Assembly: GCA_016801885.1 (NCBI GenBank) | Contig: CM028896.1 | Coordinates: 558,001-622,000, forward strand | DNA from: Toxotes chatareus | Taxonomy: Eukaryota > Chordata > Actinopteri > Toxotidae | Reading direction: 5' to 3' | DNA: 64,000 nucleotides | In this document: positions 46,491 through 60,600 of the stretch, piece by piece | Layout of the letters: every line of letters starts with the position of its first letter | Numbering within the stretch: position 1 is the stretch's first letter | The notes under the pieces: generated by a model | Databases searched by the model: none | Told to the model about the DNA's origin: nothing | Seen by the model: the letters and a program-made list of their open reading frames with translations, nothing else | Translations under genes and position numbers: made by a program

Positions 46491-47851
46491 CACTTATGAA
46501 CACCTCTGAAGGTCACTAATTAATATGTTCTACCTCATCTGTCATGTTTATTTCATTTTTGAATTGTAAAAATACTTGAATTTTCTGCCCGCCTCTCTGA
46601 ACTCTGTCACCCTGAACAACCTTGGCTGCCCTCTGCCTCAACCCCGGGCCACAAAGAGCTGTGCTGCTGCAGCCACATGCTGCTTCTCAAGTGTCCTTTC
46701 AACATAAAAGCCTCCTCCTCCTCCTCCTCCTCCCAAAATCTTTTCTGTGGGCTGGAGAGCTGCAGCAGATGGTAATGACGGGCTGCAGGCAGAGTGTGTG
46801 TGTTAGTGTGTCTGTATGTGTGGTTTGGTTTGTTGATGTTTTGGTTGAGCAGGCTGCCTAGGATTCAGACATAGGACAAGCATCTCTTTTGAGTGGAATA
46901 TTGGATGAAATGATCAAATTATGATAATGGAAGTTAATATCATTATAATATAATTCTCAAAATAATGTTAGTAAGTAGAACCAAGACACAAGAGTATTAT
47001 GTATCTAAAGCCACAGAGCATTAGTTCATCCATTCAGACCATTTCATACATTTTACATCACAGGCTCTCCTTTATAATTCGATAGAACAATGTGAGTTTG
47101 TAAAGACTGATCCATGGCTGAAGAGTTGCAGAGGTTAACGTCTGCCGACTTGCACTGTCTGATAACTATGCTAATACATTTTTTAACTATGCTAATGCCA
47201 CCCACCATAATTACCATGAGCCTGCTGTTGTGGTTGCTGCAGGTCAGAACAGGCTCAGGGTCAAATGTGTAGTCCTGTGTGTGTATACATTCAGTCAGAT
47301 CCACGCATGTGCACACGCACACGCCCATTCCCTCAGTCATCAGCTGCTGATGCTAATTTCTGCCTCTGATCTCCATCAGTCAGGCCTGTTTCAGCTCATG
47401 ATGAATCTAATCACTAATTACATTAACAAACATGAAGCCCTGCAGCCTGCTCCTCTCTCATTGGTGGACTCACTGTGAACTAAATTATTCCTTAGTTTAC
47501 ACTCAAACGCTTTTTTTCATTCAGTAACTAATCCTGCGTCATCTTTTTGGATGTATCCACCACTGCTTTACAACAAGATTATTAGATGTTAGTTGGAAGT
47601 GAAAGTGCATCTGTTTGCATCAGATTTTATCTTTAAAAGTTACGAGAACGTAAATAAATAAACAAATACTGTGTGATGATAAATTATTTTTATCTGTTTA
47701 CGCTCAGTGTTGCAGCTTGTGAGGACAAAGCAAACTCAGAATTGACAACTCGCACGCGCACACACTGCCAGCTGTTGCCAAAACACTGGTCTGCTTCTCC
47801 ATTCAGTGCTGGGGCCCTTGAGGGCCTTATTTAGACACTACAGCAACACTC

Positions 47852-47856
47852 TGTGT

Positions 47857-47903
<47 letters not shown>
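47852..47903 (+). repeat. (GT)n microsatellite
   Basis: About 25 nearly perfect GT dinucleotides ending in GTGTTGAG. Confidence 0.95.
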
Positions 47904-50900
47904 GAGAAAGCCAACATGACAGAACATGAATCTTCAGAATAAAAGTTAATTCTTGAATATAATGGTTTCACAAAAGAATTGCACAAATAATATAAGCTGA
48001 AGGGCCACTTACTCGATATTTCTGGAGCTTTCAACTGCACTTTGGAGTTAAACAATACCATTTTCCAGGACTTGGGCTTTGGTGGAGTTCTGCATGCAGA
48101 TTATTGTTGTTTTATTCACCGAACTCAGACCAGAATCACAACAATTTATGTAACCATGACCACAACAGACTTGAGACTTAATTGCATAACACTTGTGTGT
48201 CTGTCTTTGTGTGTGTACATGCAATGTGTGTAATGCAGAAACAGATCAGATGGCTAAATGTTCTTGTGCTGCGCCCCCATCCACTGCACACCCTCACTGA
48301 AGCACAACTCAGACAAAAGCTACAGCCAACACTTCTACACCCTTATCAATGGGCACAAAGAGCAGAAAAACGACAGGAGGGGCCCTGCACAAAGGTGCAG
48401 CGAGACCCCAGCCCTCGCTCCTCTTTTGTGCTAAAGAATGGCGAGGTCCAGGAGCAGCTGCTGTTGGCTGCACAGGACATTTGAGACGGTCCCTTTCACC
48501 AAAAAAACAAAGTCTGGAGCTGTGAGTGTGCAGGCTGCAGGGCTGCAGGGGTGAGGAGGAGGGGGGGGGTTTGTATACAAAACGAAAGGCACACTTTGCC
48601 AGATCAATGTGGTGCTGACTCCCCATTCATCCTGCAGATCAGCAGCAGCGGGGGTGGGTGGAGGGTTAAAGTGAAGGAGGAAGCCTTTAAAGTTGACGTG
48701 AGTCACATCAGTCACAGCACAAAGGAGTCCCAGAGGTCTGCCATATGGACCAGGCACTTCATCTGTTCAGGAATCACTACAAGAAATCCAGCCAACAGCA
48801 GCACAAGCTCTGCCCCCTGCTCTACCCAGAGACACCACATCTCTGGTTTCTGATTGGCTGCAGAGGTGTAGTCATTAACACAGTGTCTCAATTAGCTAGA
48901 TAGGTAGGAGGGCACTTTGTTGTTTTAGTGCATCAGGATGATCAGCTGGTGTCAGATTGATTAGTGCTGATGGGAAAAAAAAAAAAAGGTAAATTCCGGA
49001 GTTGTGTTAAAAATATTTCATCTCCTCTCACTTTACAACTTATATGTGTAGTTCTTCTAAATGCCATAGATCATATTGTGCAACACAAGTCGAGACATGT
49101 TTGTTAAAATTTTCCTAATAATCTAATAATTTTACAAGAAATGAAAAGAATCAGTCAGTGAATGGAACAGATAAATGAAATAAATCAGTAAATCTTCCAG
49201 GATTAGTATCAAACTCTAAGACTAATAACACACACACTGCACAGATAAAGCTGATTTATACGTCTGCCTTATTTAAAAAGGTAAACATGTTATTTAATCT
49301 GTCTAAAGCACAAAAATTACACTAAACAGAATTTTCTGTCTCCTCAGTGAAGCACCAGTGAAATGAAAACGGAGGAGTGTATGTCAGACAGGACAGTAGG
49401 ACAGTGCTGTTACAGCCCAGCCAGACCCCCATGGAGGCAATTCACATGCTACAACAGTATAAACTGTTTAAAGGTAGAAAACAAGTATGTGTAAATGTAA
49501 TTCCCTTGCCCTAAGCTCAGTAGTTAATACAGATTTATTTTGAAATGCATCTTTAAATGCATTCATTTTAATAACAAAGTTCATATGAAGCAGTTTTAAT
49601 TGCCATGTACTTCATTCTATTAATGAAGACGAGACATTGTGGGTAATTACCATTACACATTAAATCCTTATATCTTCTGTGTTTTATTTAAGATGTCCTT
49701 TTGTCTTTCTGTCTTTTTGTATCCTGACAAAGGCCTGGTGAGGTTGAAACTAGTCAGTGTTTTAACTAAAATGCAAGACTTAAAGTAGATTATTAATGTA
49801 TGTCCACTTTCTGCTCTGCCCGAGAGTGCCTGAAGAACATTTCCATTTCTTTACTGTGATCAGTTTTTCTTTGTTTGTTTTTATCTTTGGGAGCACCTTG
49901 AGGTGGTGTGACACAGTGACCATAAGGTCTCCTCTTTTGTTTTGAAATGAAGTTTCCTCTGAGTTTCCGTGTATGGTACAGCTTGTCAGGCTCCTCTGGG
50001 AAACATGATGCTGCTGCTCAATATTTGATCTTTTTCCAAACGTCCGTTTTCCACAGTCTTGCCCCATCGCTAACTGCTTGGTTTCTTAATGGCTAATTTT
50101 AATTGCAAAGTTTTCAATCCAGACAAACAAAGCAGAGCCGGTAATGAGGTTGAATGTTTGCTCATTCAGTGTGATGCCGAAGGACAGTTTGACATTAAAA
50201 CTGCTGGAAACAAATAAACCTACAGTAAATGTTTTCATTGTGAAAAGAGGCAGAGGAAATAACATTTCATAATAATGAGCTGAGTTTGAAAATGTATTTG
50301 ATTATTTCACAGTTTCATGGTCACTTTAGATGAACTGTGATCCTCACTGTGTTCAGTGAAGAGGGGAATGAGTGAACATGTCTTCTTGTGCTCTCCAGTG
50401 GTGTCACAGTGGTACTACAGGCTATAATGTTTCTGCTCCTCAACATCATGACATCAACACGTTGCTCCATTGAGCCTGATGAACACAACACAACACCTCC
50501 ACCTAGTGGTTACCAGTCACTCCTGCATCACAGCACACCATGATTTTTCTGTTGGTATCAGACAATCTGGTTTTGATTGAGCTCATCCTCAAATAAATGA
50601 TCATAATGACACACACACACACACAGACAGTTAAACACAGAGCCCCAAAAATAACACAAAATGTTGCCTGAAAAAACATCACAAAGTGTTTTAAACTATT
50701 GACCTTCCTCTGGTTTGTTTGACACCCAACAGGCTGTCCAAGACACACAACTCCACACAAAGTCTTGGACAGACACACAGCCAGTGTGGTTTTGACTGAC
50801 TACCTACTCTTATTACTGCAGAGTGATTTCATTTCTTGTCCTTGACATTTCATTTTCTTATTTGTATTGATTCTTATTGATTTTATTTCCCTGTTCACTG

Positions 50901-52204
50901 TAATTTTGAATGTTATTCTAATGCATTTGTTTGCTTTAAAAATGGCTCTGAATTAATATTTGTTTGTTGTGTGTCCTCCTTCGGTGTCAGGTGATTTCCA
51001 AAGTGGTTGAATTTTGAATCATGAAAGGAGAGCAGCAGCATCAAACCTGAATCTCCCTGCGTCTCACCAACCAGACCACCCAGATGCGAGGACGGCCCGG
51101 AGACGGACAAACAGGCTGCCAGTGTTTTTAATCCACAGTGAGAGATTCATCCATGTTTCCTTCTCACAGAGCGAAGCATGGCAACAAACTACAGGTATTA
51201 ACATGCTTAAGCACTCAAGTTCATATACAGTCCATTAAACAGAGGACAGAGAGATGAGAGAGAGGATGAAGCTCGATGAGACGTTGCTGACTTGCTCGGC
51301 TGGAGAAGCGCAGCTCAGACTGAAGTGCTGTGGATTCTTCCTTTGTTAGAATCACAGCACCAGGAACATAAATGTGCACTTAGACATGAATAAAAAATAC
51401 GTTAGCACCGATGCAATCCATGTCAGTTCTTAAGATCAACATTTTGCCTTTTTCAAGATAAGCTCCAGCAGTAAAGTGAGTGACATATGAAGTACAGGTA
51501 TTTCTGTTCACAGGAGAATCAGCGAAAATGGACTGTAACAGGTGGTCGTGCACAGGGACAACTAACCAAACTCTGTCCACTGAGGAAGGCCATGAGATGG
51601 GGCCAAAAGCCTGGAGAACCAAGTCACTGGACCTGAGGATGGGTCTCCAACATCATCATGTCCACGTGTCCAAACCTGTGAGTTTACAGTCAAACCTATA
51701 TCTCGCGTTGGCTCCGGCTGCTAATATCCAGATGACAGAAGCTCTGGAGTGGCAAAAAGTCTAATATGTTCCAATCATATGTTCAGTGTGCTCAGATTAG
51801 TAAGCTTCATTCAGCTGAAAAAACTCAAACAACCTCCTCCAAGTTTTTTTTTCCCTCCAAGACAAAAAAAAGATTTGCTTCGAGGGTGACAGTAGCTAAA
51901 ATTCTCTTAAAAAGATTCTGAAATTTAACATGGATCACAGATAAAGCACCAAAGGAGTGTGTTCTGTGCAGTAAAGATGCAAACAGGTTTTTATCAGTAA
52001 AACAAAAATGAGATTCAGAGTAAGATTAGTTCATTAATAATACAACAATCAACAGAGCATTTCTAATTTTTGTTCCACTACAACAGTTAGTCAGTTTCCT
52101 GATAAAGTGCCAGTTGCTAGTTAATATTAATGAACGCATTTTTTTACACAGATTTTATTCTTTGTCTTTATGTCTTATGCCCACATACACAAAGAAATTG
52201 TTGT

Positions 52205-52446
52205 CCCTGTTCAAGAGGAACCAACTTAGTCGGACCTCATCACCAACTGTTACTGATTAATGCTCTTGTGGCTTGAGTGAGAGCAAATCCCTGCAACCAG
52301 GTTGTAAAATCTGGTGGACAGTGAGATACCAGATGAGGAAGGTGCTACAGGAGCAGATTAACACCTACGGTTTTGTATTGAGATGTTTAACAATCACACA
52401 TGGGTGCAATGTTCAGATGTCCAAATACTTTTGGACATGTATTGTA
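52205..52446 (+). mobile_element. Degenerate Tc1-like transposase 3' end
   Basis: Contains TTAATGCTCTTGTGGCTTGA and the phrase AAATCCCTGCAACCAGGTT, then the terminal part ending GTCCAAATACTTTTGGACAT, which resembles an inverted terminal repeat of a common fish Tc1-like family. It is homologous to the relic in ghr at 10607-10885. Frame is destroyed. Confidence 0.65.
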
Positions 52447-52980
52447 AGTCCTTATAGGACCAGAGGCAACCATCCCAAGCCAGACACTCATCTCTTTCTT
52501 CAGTCTGGGACCAGCGTCTGTGTTTCTGACTTGCTGCAGGAGGCTTTGTGTCTTGCAACACACTGATACTCAGAGTCAGTGAAGCGCACAAATCCAATTT
52601 GCTGTGTGGGAGCATTAGAGTATTAGACTCCTGTGTTAATTTCTCTCTGAAATGACTTCCAGTCTGTTCTGTGTGCACCCCGGGACAGAGACGGAGGGAG
52701 AGAGAGGTTAAAAGAGGGAGGCAAAGGGAAAAAACAGAGGCAGAGTGAAAGGAAACAAGATCAGTTCGGGAGGAACTAGAGGGAAGGATGGTAAAAAGCA
52801 CTCAAACTGTTTATTTAAGTAAAAGTAGTAATTCTATTACCAATACAGTAAAAATAGTTTTAAGACAATGTTTGGTTTCAAAAGTGAAGCGGTCATGTCG
52901 AAACTGGAAAGGGTTTTCTCCATCTGTGTCCACACAGCTGGAAGGACACATCTGTCTGAATAGTATCTGATAAACCCGTA

Positions 52981-53013
52981 ATGCTAATGCTAATGCTAAT
53001 GCTAATAATAATA
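52981..53013 (+). repeat. (ATGCTA)n hexanucleotide repeat grading into (AAT)n
   Basis: Four to five copies of ATGCTA followed by AATAATAAT. A short tandem array, likely slippage. Confidence 0.9.
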
Positions 53014-56000
53014 ATTGGATAAATAAAGAACAAAGCAATGGTCATTGTATTATGAGTAAATAAAAAATATGAATAAATAAAAAAAAAACACTCCCCCCCA
53101 AAAAAGTTTACTCCTCTCAGAAGAAAATTGTATTTATTTTCATACAGAAAAGCACAAACGTTCTGTGAAATCACTCTGCACCAAAACAATTCTTACGTTC
53201 ATAATCGACCCTAACTACCACTTCAGCTGAGTTAAACAGACGTTCATAAATTCTCCCTTGAGGTAGAAATCTTGTTACATTTGAACCTAAATCAGCTCTT
53301 TCCTAATTTCCTGCTTCATAATGTTGTGATATGTTTCATTACTTTGTTTCCCCGCAGCACAAATGTTAATTAAGTTTGTTAGAAAAACCTTTGCTTCAAC
53401 ACGGAGACACAGCGACGTGGAGGTGGAAGATGTGGACGAGGTGGAGGTCAAGAAGTTGTATGTAACACAATATGAACCAGTTTTCCAGATTCTGGACACA
53501 ATTTTTGTATTTTTAACATGTAAGACTATGGAGAACACAGTTCTGCTGGGGTGAATCCATCCATCCGTATCACCCTTTTCCCACATCATAATGGATTTAG
53601 TGACCCTGTGTGTCAGACTCTGCTGTAAAAGGCTGATCAAAGCAGTAATAAAACAAATGGATTTGATGAGCTGATCTACAGATTGTTCTGAACTACAGAA
53701 GCCACAGCCTCTCCAGACTAACCGTCTCCTAGCTGTAGCCATACTCAGTAAACTTGCATGATGCTAATAGCCGACTTTATGACATGCCACATTGGGGAAA
53801 AACACAGGTGTAATGAAATTACACTGATAGATAAAAGAAGATGGCTGAATTCCATTTAGCTGCTTTAGCTTCAGGGCCCTGGTGCTGTGTAGTTAAGATG
53901 TCTGCTGTTAAGAAGGGCTAGTTGATGACAAATAACATCAGAGCTGCTTAGAATAAAATGACAAACTATAAATACATTTAAACCATGAGGCTTAAAAGCC
54001 TGTTCTGAGCCTCATTTTAACCAGTGTAGAGGCTCAGATGTAGGGAGATGACCGGCTTGGGTATGAGAGAGTGTCATGTCATTTAGAGGCAGTTAACATA
54101 CGTGTGTTTGTCTACAAAATGCCAGCTGCTGACCTTTGAAAGGCTTGGCATAGCTAGTAGCTGGATTCAGAGAGGAGTGTGTCATCCCTCAGCTGATATT
54201 AAACCATGAAAGTCAAAGGTTGGATTTACGAGGTTTTGGCAGCACGGCGATGATCTGCAGGCATGACGGACACATTACGAACACCGCCTGCATCGCTGCA
54301 CTTCTGTCCAGCTCCTTAAACAATTTCCCCACAGCTCATTTTTAACCCGCCACACAGCCGTCATCATTTAGCCTCATAATTCCCCCAAATTCACGCATAA
54401 TCAAACAAATTAGCCTTTATGCTAATTTCTTATGACTCAATTATGTTAAAAGCCTGGCTTGAATGACAGTCATAATTACAGTCATAATGCTGGCAGAGAT
54501 ATTACCGGCGAATAATACGGTAATGGATATCAAAGGAGCAGGCTTCATCTGCCGTATAAAGACGCTGCTGAGTGGGTTAGCAGGAGTAAATAAACTCTGA
54601 TGTGTTTGCTGATGAGCTGTTTTTGTCCTACAGCACTGCTGAGAATCCACAGAGGTCAGAGCAACAAACCCACTGATGGATGGGAAGAGACACAGCCCTC
54701 TTTAGAGATTTGATCCGATTTCAGCTACGTGCCTTTATTTACCTCCTGTCTGTTTACAGGTAGGATGGTTTTTAGACCTTTTTAACACAAGATGCTTTTG
54801 TCTTTACCTTGTAACCTGCTTCTCAAGGTTTGTAATTCACCTGTTTTCAAACTTTATTTTAATATTGTGAAATTGTGAGATGACTTGTGAGATAACAGGC
54901 ACATTATCTGCATTATCTGTTGCTGTTTGTCCATGTCCTCTCCAACATGGACGTGTTTTCAGATCTGACACTTTCCAAAACAGTTACCAATCACTGCTGG
55001 AAAGCAAAAATCAATTTGAAGATGTGACACCACTCTGGTTATGGTCAGTTTTGGACACAAAATAATCGGGTAAAAACAAGGTTAGGGGACCTTTATTGTT
55101 ATGGTTACAATAAATAACTGTGTGATTGAGGTTAGGGAACAATGGTCATGGTTTAAAAAAAAAAAAACAGTGCTGACTGTAAGGGAAAGGGAAATCAACA
55201 GCAGCCTCTGGTGTTAAAGTCCAACTGTTTGTTGATCCACCCATCTGCCCAGACGTCGATGTTTTCCATGGGAAAGGTTGGTGTGAGGAATCCCTCGATT
55301 TGGCATCCTGGCAAGATCACAGTTCACAGTCCTGATGGGCAGAGGGAAAAAAAAATATCTGGCCCTAAGTCTTTGTGTGCTGGTTTTGAGACAGCAGAGC
55401 CGCTTGCCAGGCTGCAACCCCTGAGACAGTCAGTTCAGCGGGGGTAAGAGTGCTTCATAATCTGGCTAAGCTCTAGCTCTGCACAGCCAATCACAGCAGA
55501 GTGGTGCTGTTGCTGTACCAGGTAGAGTTTCTCCCTGCCAGGATGATTTCAGCAGCAAAAGTGGTAAACTGCATTTAGAGTTTTTGGCGGAAACCTTGAC
55601 TTTTCTAACGGGTCTGTGGTGATAAAGGTTTTGCTGTATGCATGAACCACAACGGCCACAACTACCACAACTCACGGTGGAGTTTGAGCAGTGTCTGGTC
55701 ACACAATCATGTGTGCACAGTGGTTGAGTACAGTAGAGATTGTGAGTGATGGCAGATTTATTCCAGGAGAGGGAGTGTGGACATGGTACTGCAGCAGATG
55801 ACTTTAAAATGCGTGACCACTGATTTCCAACATCACATCTTCCCACAGTCGCCATGATCGCAGGACAAAAAGTGCAATATTGACAAAGACAGAACAGTAC
55901 AGAAGTACAAAAGTCAGGAAGAAAAGAAGCTTACAGCGGCTTCACACTCTGATTCACTAGCAACATTTTTTTTTATTAGAATTTTGTTTAGTGTGGGTTT

Positions 56001-57087
56001 TTTTTATTTGTTTGTGCATCTAAAAGCCATAAAAATTGTGATAAAAGCTGATTGCTTCTACTTTTCATGTTTTGCAGGTCCCCTCTGAGATACAGAGACC
56101 TCTCAGCCACAGACTCCTGAGGAAGAATCAGTTCTTCTGGCAAACACCATCAGTAGGATCTTTTCTCAATCATGGCCGCTCTTTTTCAAAGCCTTGGAAT
56201 TTAGTTCCAAACTGAGATATTTGGAATCTAAAAACTGCTGCTGGACTCATGACAGATAAAAATATAAAAAAAAAAAAAAAGAAATCAAATCCTAGTATTT
56301 TCTGAAAAGATGTGGCAGGAGTCCAGAGTTCGTGTTGACAGGATAATGAGACATTAAGAGCCTTGGACATTAGATTGCTTCGGGGAATGATTTTTCTTAT
56401 TGTCGGGATGAATTGATTGTGTTTTGGAAATAGTTCACTCGCTCTTCATTGTTGAGGTCAGAGGTCAACACAGAACACTTGGCTCTTCACCGTGGGGGGA
56501 ATTTTGTAACTTGTGAAAGTTTCCTCCATGTTGTTTTTCTGTTTTGCATCAGATCTTTGTCTTAGTGAAAAAGAACAAACAACAACAAAACATACGGGTC
56601 TTTGAGGTTCTATCCATTAAGTGCCGTGTTGATAAAAGCGCCGTGGCTGTGGTGTAGTAGGCGAGTGGCTGAGCGCTGTGATAGATGGATCCAGAGCAAC
56701 TACAGAGTAATTGCATATTTGAGGGCCCTCAGATGAATTATCCAGAGCTGATCTGTCATTATAATACTGAAACTCAGGCCATCATTTGCAGGGAGGAACG
56801 TTGCTCGACACTGGTATTTGCACAGCTGCAGGGGGTCATAAATTACGGCTGAGGACACGCGCACATTAGCTCAAGTCTTTCATCACAAGTTCTCAAACAA
56901 GGTAACCTCCTCCTCCCCTGCACGTTGTCGAGGAGGATCTCTCTCACGTTCTCCGTGTCCTTTTACATCACTCTGTCCACTTCTGTAGATTTTACTTATT
57001 TGTGCAGTTTTACAGTGTTTATTCAGACGCTTTCCAGACATGTAGCCTCTTGTGGTTTCGTGCATGACTTGTGGAAGAGGTTCTACA
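53014..57087. other. Gene-poor region with possible conserved noncoding segments
   Basis: No exon is supported. Segments at about 54355-54600 and 56635-56800 have balanced composition, few simple repeats and clusters of TAATTA- and ATTA-type sites. That is the texture typical of developmental enhancers. This is inference from appearance only. Confidence 0.35.
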
Positions 57088-57641
57088 AAAGCCCTGTTTG
57101 CATCATCATCATCATCTTCATCTTCTTATCCGGAGCCGGGATGCGGGTGCAGCAGTCTAAGCAGGGACGTCCAGACTTCCCTCTCCCTGCACTTGCAAAC
57201 AAGACCCCAAGATACTTGAACTCCTCCACTTGAGGTAGGAACTCTCCTCCAACCTGGAGAGGGCAAGCCACCCTTTGTCCGGTTTCCCCTCCTTGAACCG
57301 CCACCTTATCGTGGTGGAGGGGTTTGAGTACCCGAATGATCCTAGGAGCTATGTTGTCGGGGCTAAATGCCCTGGTAGGGTCTCCCAAGGCAAACAGGTT
57401 CTGGGTGACGGGTCAGACTAAGAGCGGTTCAGAAGCCTCCTATGAAGAAATGCAACAAGGCCAGTGACGTCGCCCGGTATGGCACAGCCGGAGGCCCCAC
57501 CCTTGAGCCAGGTCTGGGGTAGGGACACGCATGCGAGTGCCTGGTGGCCGGACCTCTCCCTACGGGGCCCGGGAGGGGCAGTGGTCGAAGGGGGGGGGGG
57601 CCTTGACGACCCAATCTCAGGACACAGAAAGCCCTGTTTGC
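57088..57641 (-). mobile_element. Composite, internally rearranged LINE insertion with 14-bp target duplication
   Basis: AAAGCCCTGTTTGC occurs at 57088-57101 and again at 57628-57641, bracketing a 526-bp insert. At its left is (ATC)n, the 3' tail of a minus-strand LINE. This is followed on the minus strand by a reverse-transcriptase C-terminal phrase (VGGEFLPQVEEFKYLGVLF, about 57265-57170). The right part, about 57285-57627, is a LINE 5' leader in the opposite orientation (CACCTTATCGTGGTGGAGGG onward, a common fish LINE start). The polymerase core is absent. Opposite orientation of the two parts fits a twin-priming inversion with internal loss. Confidence 0.75.
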
Positions 57642-60600
57642 TTTGTGTTTCATTCCCATTACCTGAACTTCTATTGTAAGGGACACATTACAGCAGATGA
57701 AGAGATGCTCACTTTGATATTTAATTTCCTTCACATTTACACATAAAAACCTTTAAATGTAAGAATCATTAAAGTAATTTGGGGTGGATGCACAGTTTTT
57801 TCTTCAAGAGAATATGAATGTAGCATCTGGTCGATGCTGAAACATTACATGGGTTTGAACCTAGAAGTGCCACACAATCCACAAATTAAAAGCATAAATT
57901 GTGGCAAAAAGTTACAATTCCTCCTTTAGGTACAAAGACTTGTCGCACAGAATACATTCACTTCTGCTTTAACAAATGTTTAAAAAGACACACACTATTT
58001 ATCTTCATGACCTTTGTGATGGCTAATTACCTCGTTGTGAAACATGCATCATTTTATAATCATTTGCCGTGACCACTCTACGACATGTGTGGGATTGCAC
58101 AGGAGAAAAATAGCTACACAGGTTTATAGAAATGTCTAATTTCTCGTTTTTGTTTTTTTTTTAATTAAAAAGTTATTTTCATGCTCTCGTTTCATGAGTG
58201 AGAACGTGAACACAGCAGTTAACTTTTTCAAAGAATTCATTAAACAGAGATTCATGAGTGGAGATACAGTACATCATCTGACAACGTTTAATTCCACATT
58301 ACTTACATTACTTCAATTCACATTGTGTGGTCTTCAGATGTTTCTTATTTGGGGGATTCTTGAGCCATTGCACAGTCCCCATAATGCTCCTCACCTGCCT
58401 TTATTCATTACCAAAGCCTATGTGCTGTTGAATCAACTGTAGTTACAGACACATAGGCACATTTTCCTGCAAAGTCTGAAAGAACTGATTTTCAACCCAG
58501 TTCAGCTCAGTATACTTCTGTGCTTCAAACATGTGCTTGTATTTCTGATATCAGTCAGCCTGGTTTTATTCAGCTTATCACAATGATGTGATAGTTCTGG
58601 TGTGAATTTCAGGTGAATATCCGTGTGTGTGTGTGGATGTGTTTATGAAGGATGTGTGCGAAATGATGCATGTGTGTGATGCTCTTAATGTCTCTCTGTC
58701 TCTCTTAATGACTCCTCATGCTCGCTGTGAGAAGGATATGGATCACCGCCGCACGCCGCTCCGCTGCCGCTGTTCAGCGTCTGATGACTCTGTCCAATTA
58801 GATGACAGAAGCTGCTCACACTCACAGTCACCGCCTCAGCTCGCTTCTGAGGGTGACAAATATAACAATTACCCAAAGCACCAGGCACTACTGTTCATTC
58901 TTTATTAGAGAATCAATCAGGTCCAGGACCAGGAGCCCCAAGGCGCCGGCACTTGCAGAGCCGCAAGGAAGGAAGGAAGGCTGGAGGTTACTCTGCATGT
59001 TGGCTGCATGTTTTAAACCAGCTGAAAGTGCTTGTTGCTGTTGGATAAAAACAACTGGCTCTCTTGTGTTGGCACTATCATTGACAAATTTGGTATAAAC
59101 CTCGCTTCACTACTCCAACAACCTGCTAACAGCTTAAACCAGCAGCCTTCGTTCCTGGTCACACATTTTAATTTGACCTTTTTTCTCATTTAAGTTTCTG
59201 TTCAGTTCCCTTAGCATTTTAGATCAACATCATTTTCTAGATACAGCAAACACATTTACTTCATTTTGCACTGTTAACACGTTTCTGTCAACTTTATGTT
59301 GCATTAATGTGACTTTCTTTTTGAGCTACAGTGCTGCTGCTGGTCCGGGGGATGTCTGGCATTCACCATTCAAAAGCCGCCTGCCACAGCAGGGTTTGGA
59401 GAGATAACACGTGTTTTTGTGGATTCGGTTTTGCTGCAGTGTGTTTTGTTGTATTTTGCAATTCATTTGTGTTTTGTTGACCCCTTAGGAACAAATGGAG
59501 TGAATCCTCACATTTTACTCACTGTGCTCACTATTTAGCAATTTCTCCAAATCAGCTTTTCATCACCTACATAACATCTTCAGGGTTCATGACGCGCTCG
59601 CTGCGGTGTCGACCAGGTTGGATTACTCTAACGGTCTCGTTGCACAGCTACAAACAGGTACAAAAAAATCTGAACCCATACCGCAGGGAGAGACCACTTC
59701 TAGCTTTTAAGAAGAATCTTAAAATCTGGCTTTTAACTAAGTTTTAGTATGTTATCTATTATCTGTTGTTATTATTATTATTTTTAGAATATTTTCTGTC
59801 TTGCTAAATAGAGCTATTATTATTGTTGTTGTTAGTACTATTATTTTTATTGTTGTTATTTTTGTTATACTGCAACAGAGGAGGGTTACACGTTGTCACA
59901 CATACATGTGATACAACAGCTATCTCCATTTTGGATTCAGGGTTTTCTCTCTTCTGTTTTCTCTGCATGAGACTCAGATGCAAACCACTCCACCCCACCT
60001 GCCCACCCTTCCTCCTCCTCCTCCTCCTTCTCCCTGCTCTCTGACACTCCACCCAGCCCTTCACCTACATCCTTGTTCTGTTCTCTGTCTCAGCTAATAC
60101 AGGAATCAGGAGCTTTAGAAGGGGAAATCTTTGCACTGCTGCCAGGAAGTGACCCAGAGTCTGGGTCACAGAAGACTTTGACAGCACCTCTGCACAGTAA
60201 AGATGTGTGAGGATATTTCAGTTGAAGAATATTCAGAAATCAAAAAATCCCACACTGGAGCTTTAATGAATTTATTTAAATCCAAATTTAAAATGATTCA
60301 CTTAGAATGTTTTTCATTTTTCACAGTGGTTATCATGCTTTTTATGACCCATGTACAGTTGTTAAAAAGAGGTCCACAGTGTGAAGTACCACTGTGTTTT
60401 CCAGAGGCTGCTGAAAATCCAACTTTATGTCTGTGTCTCTGAGGACACGCTGCACTGTCTAATGACTCCAACAGCTTCAATGATTAAACCTAGAACCCGA
60501 CTGTAGTTTAAAGTTTATTTTTCACTGAGACAGCAGCACCATGAGCAGGAAGCTAACTTCTCTGAATAGAGGACATTAGATGGTATGTGAAGTGTTTCTG

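Larger units (their letters stand above)
44465..52204. other. Gene-poor region, no coding exon supported
   Basis: Long frames here are short and lack splice context or family resemblance. The region holds a short repeat relic near 46397-46490, a (CTC)n run near 46708 and a (GT)n tract at 47852-47903. Homeodomain-like ATGCTAAT strings near 47168-47195 may mark regulatory DNA. Confidence 0.5.
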
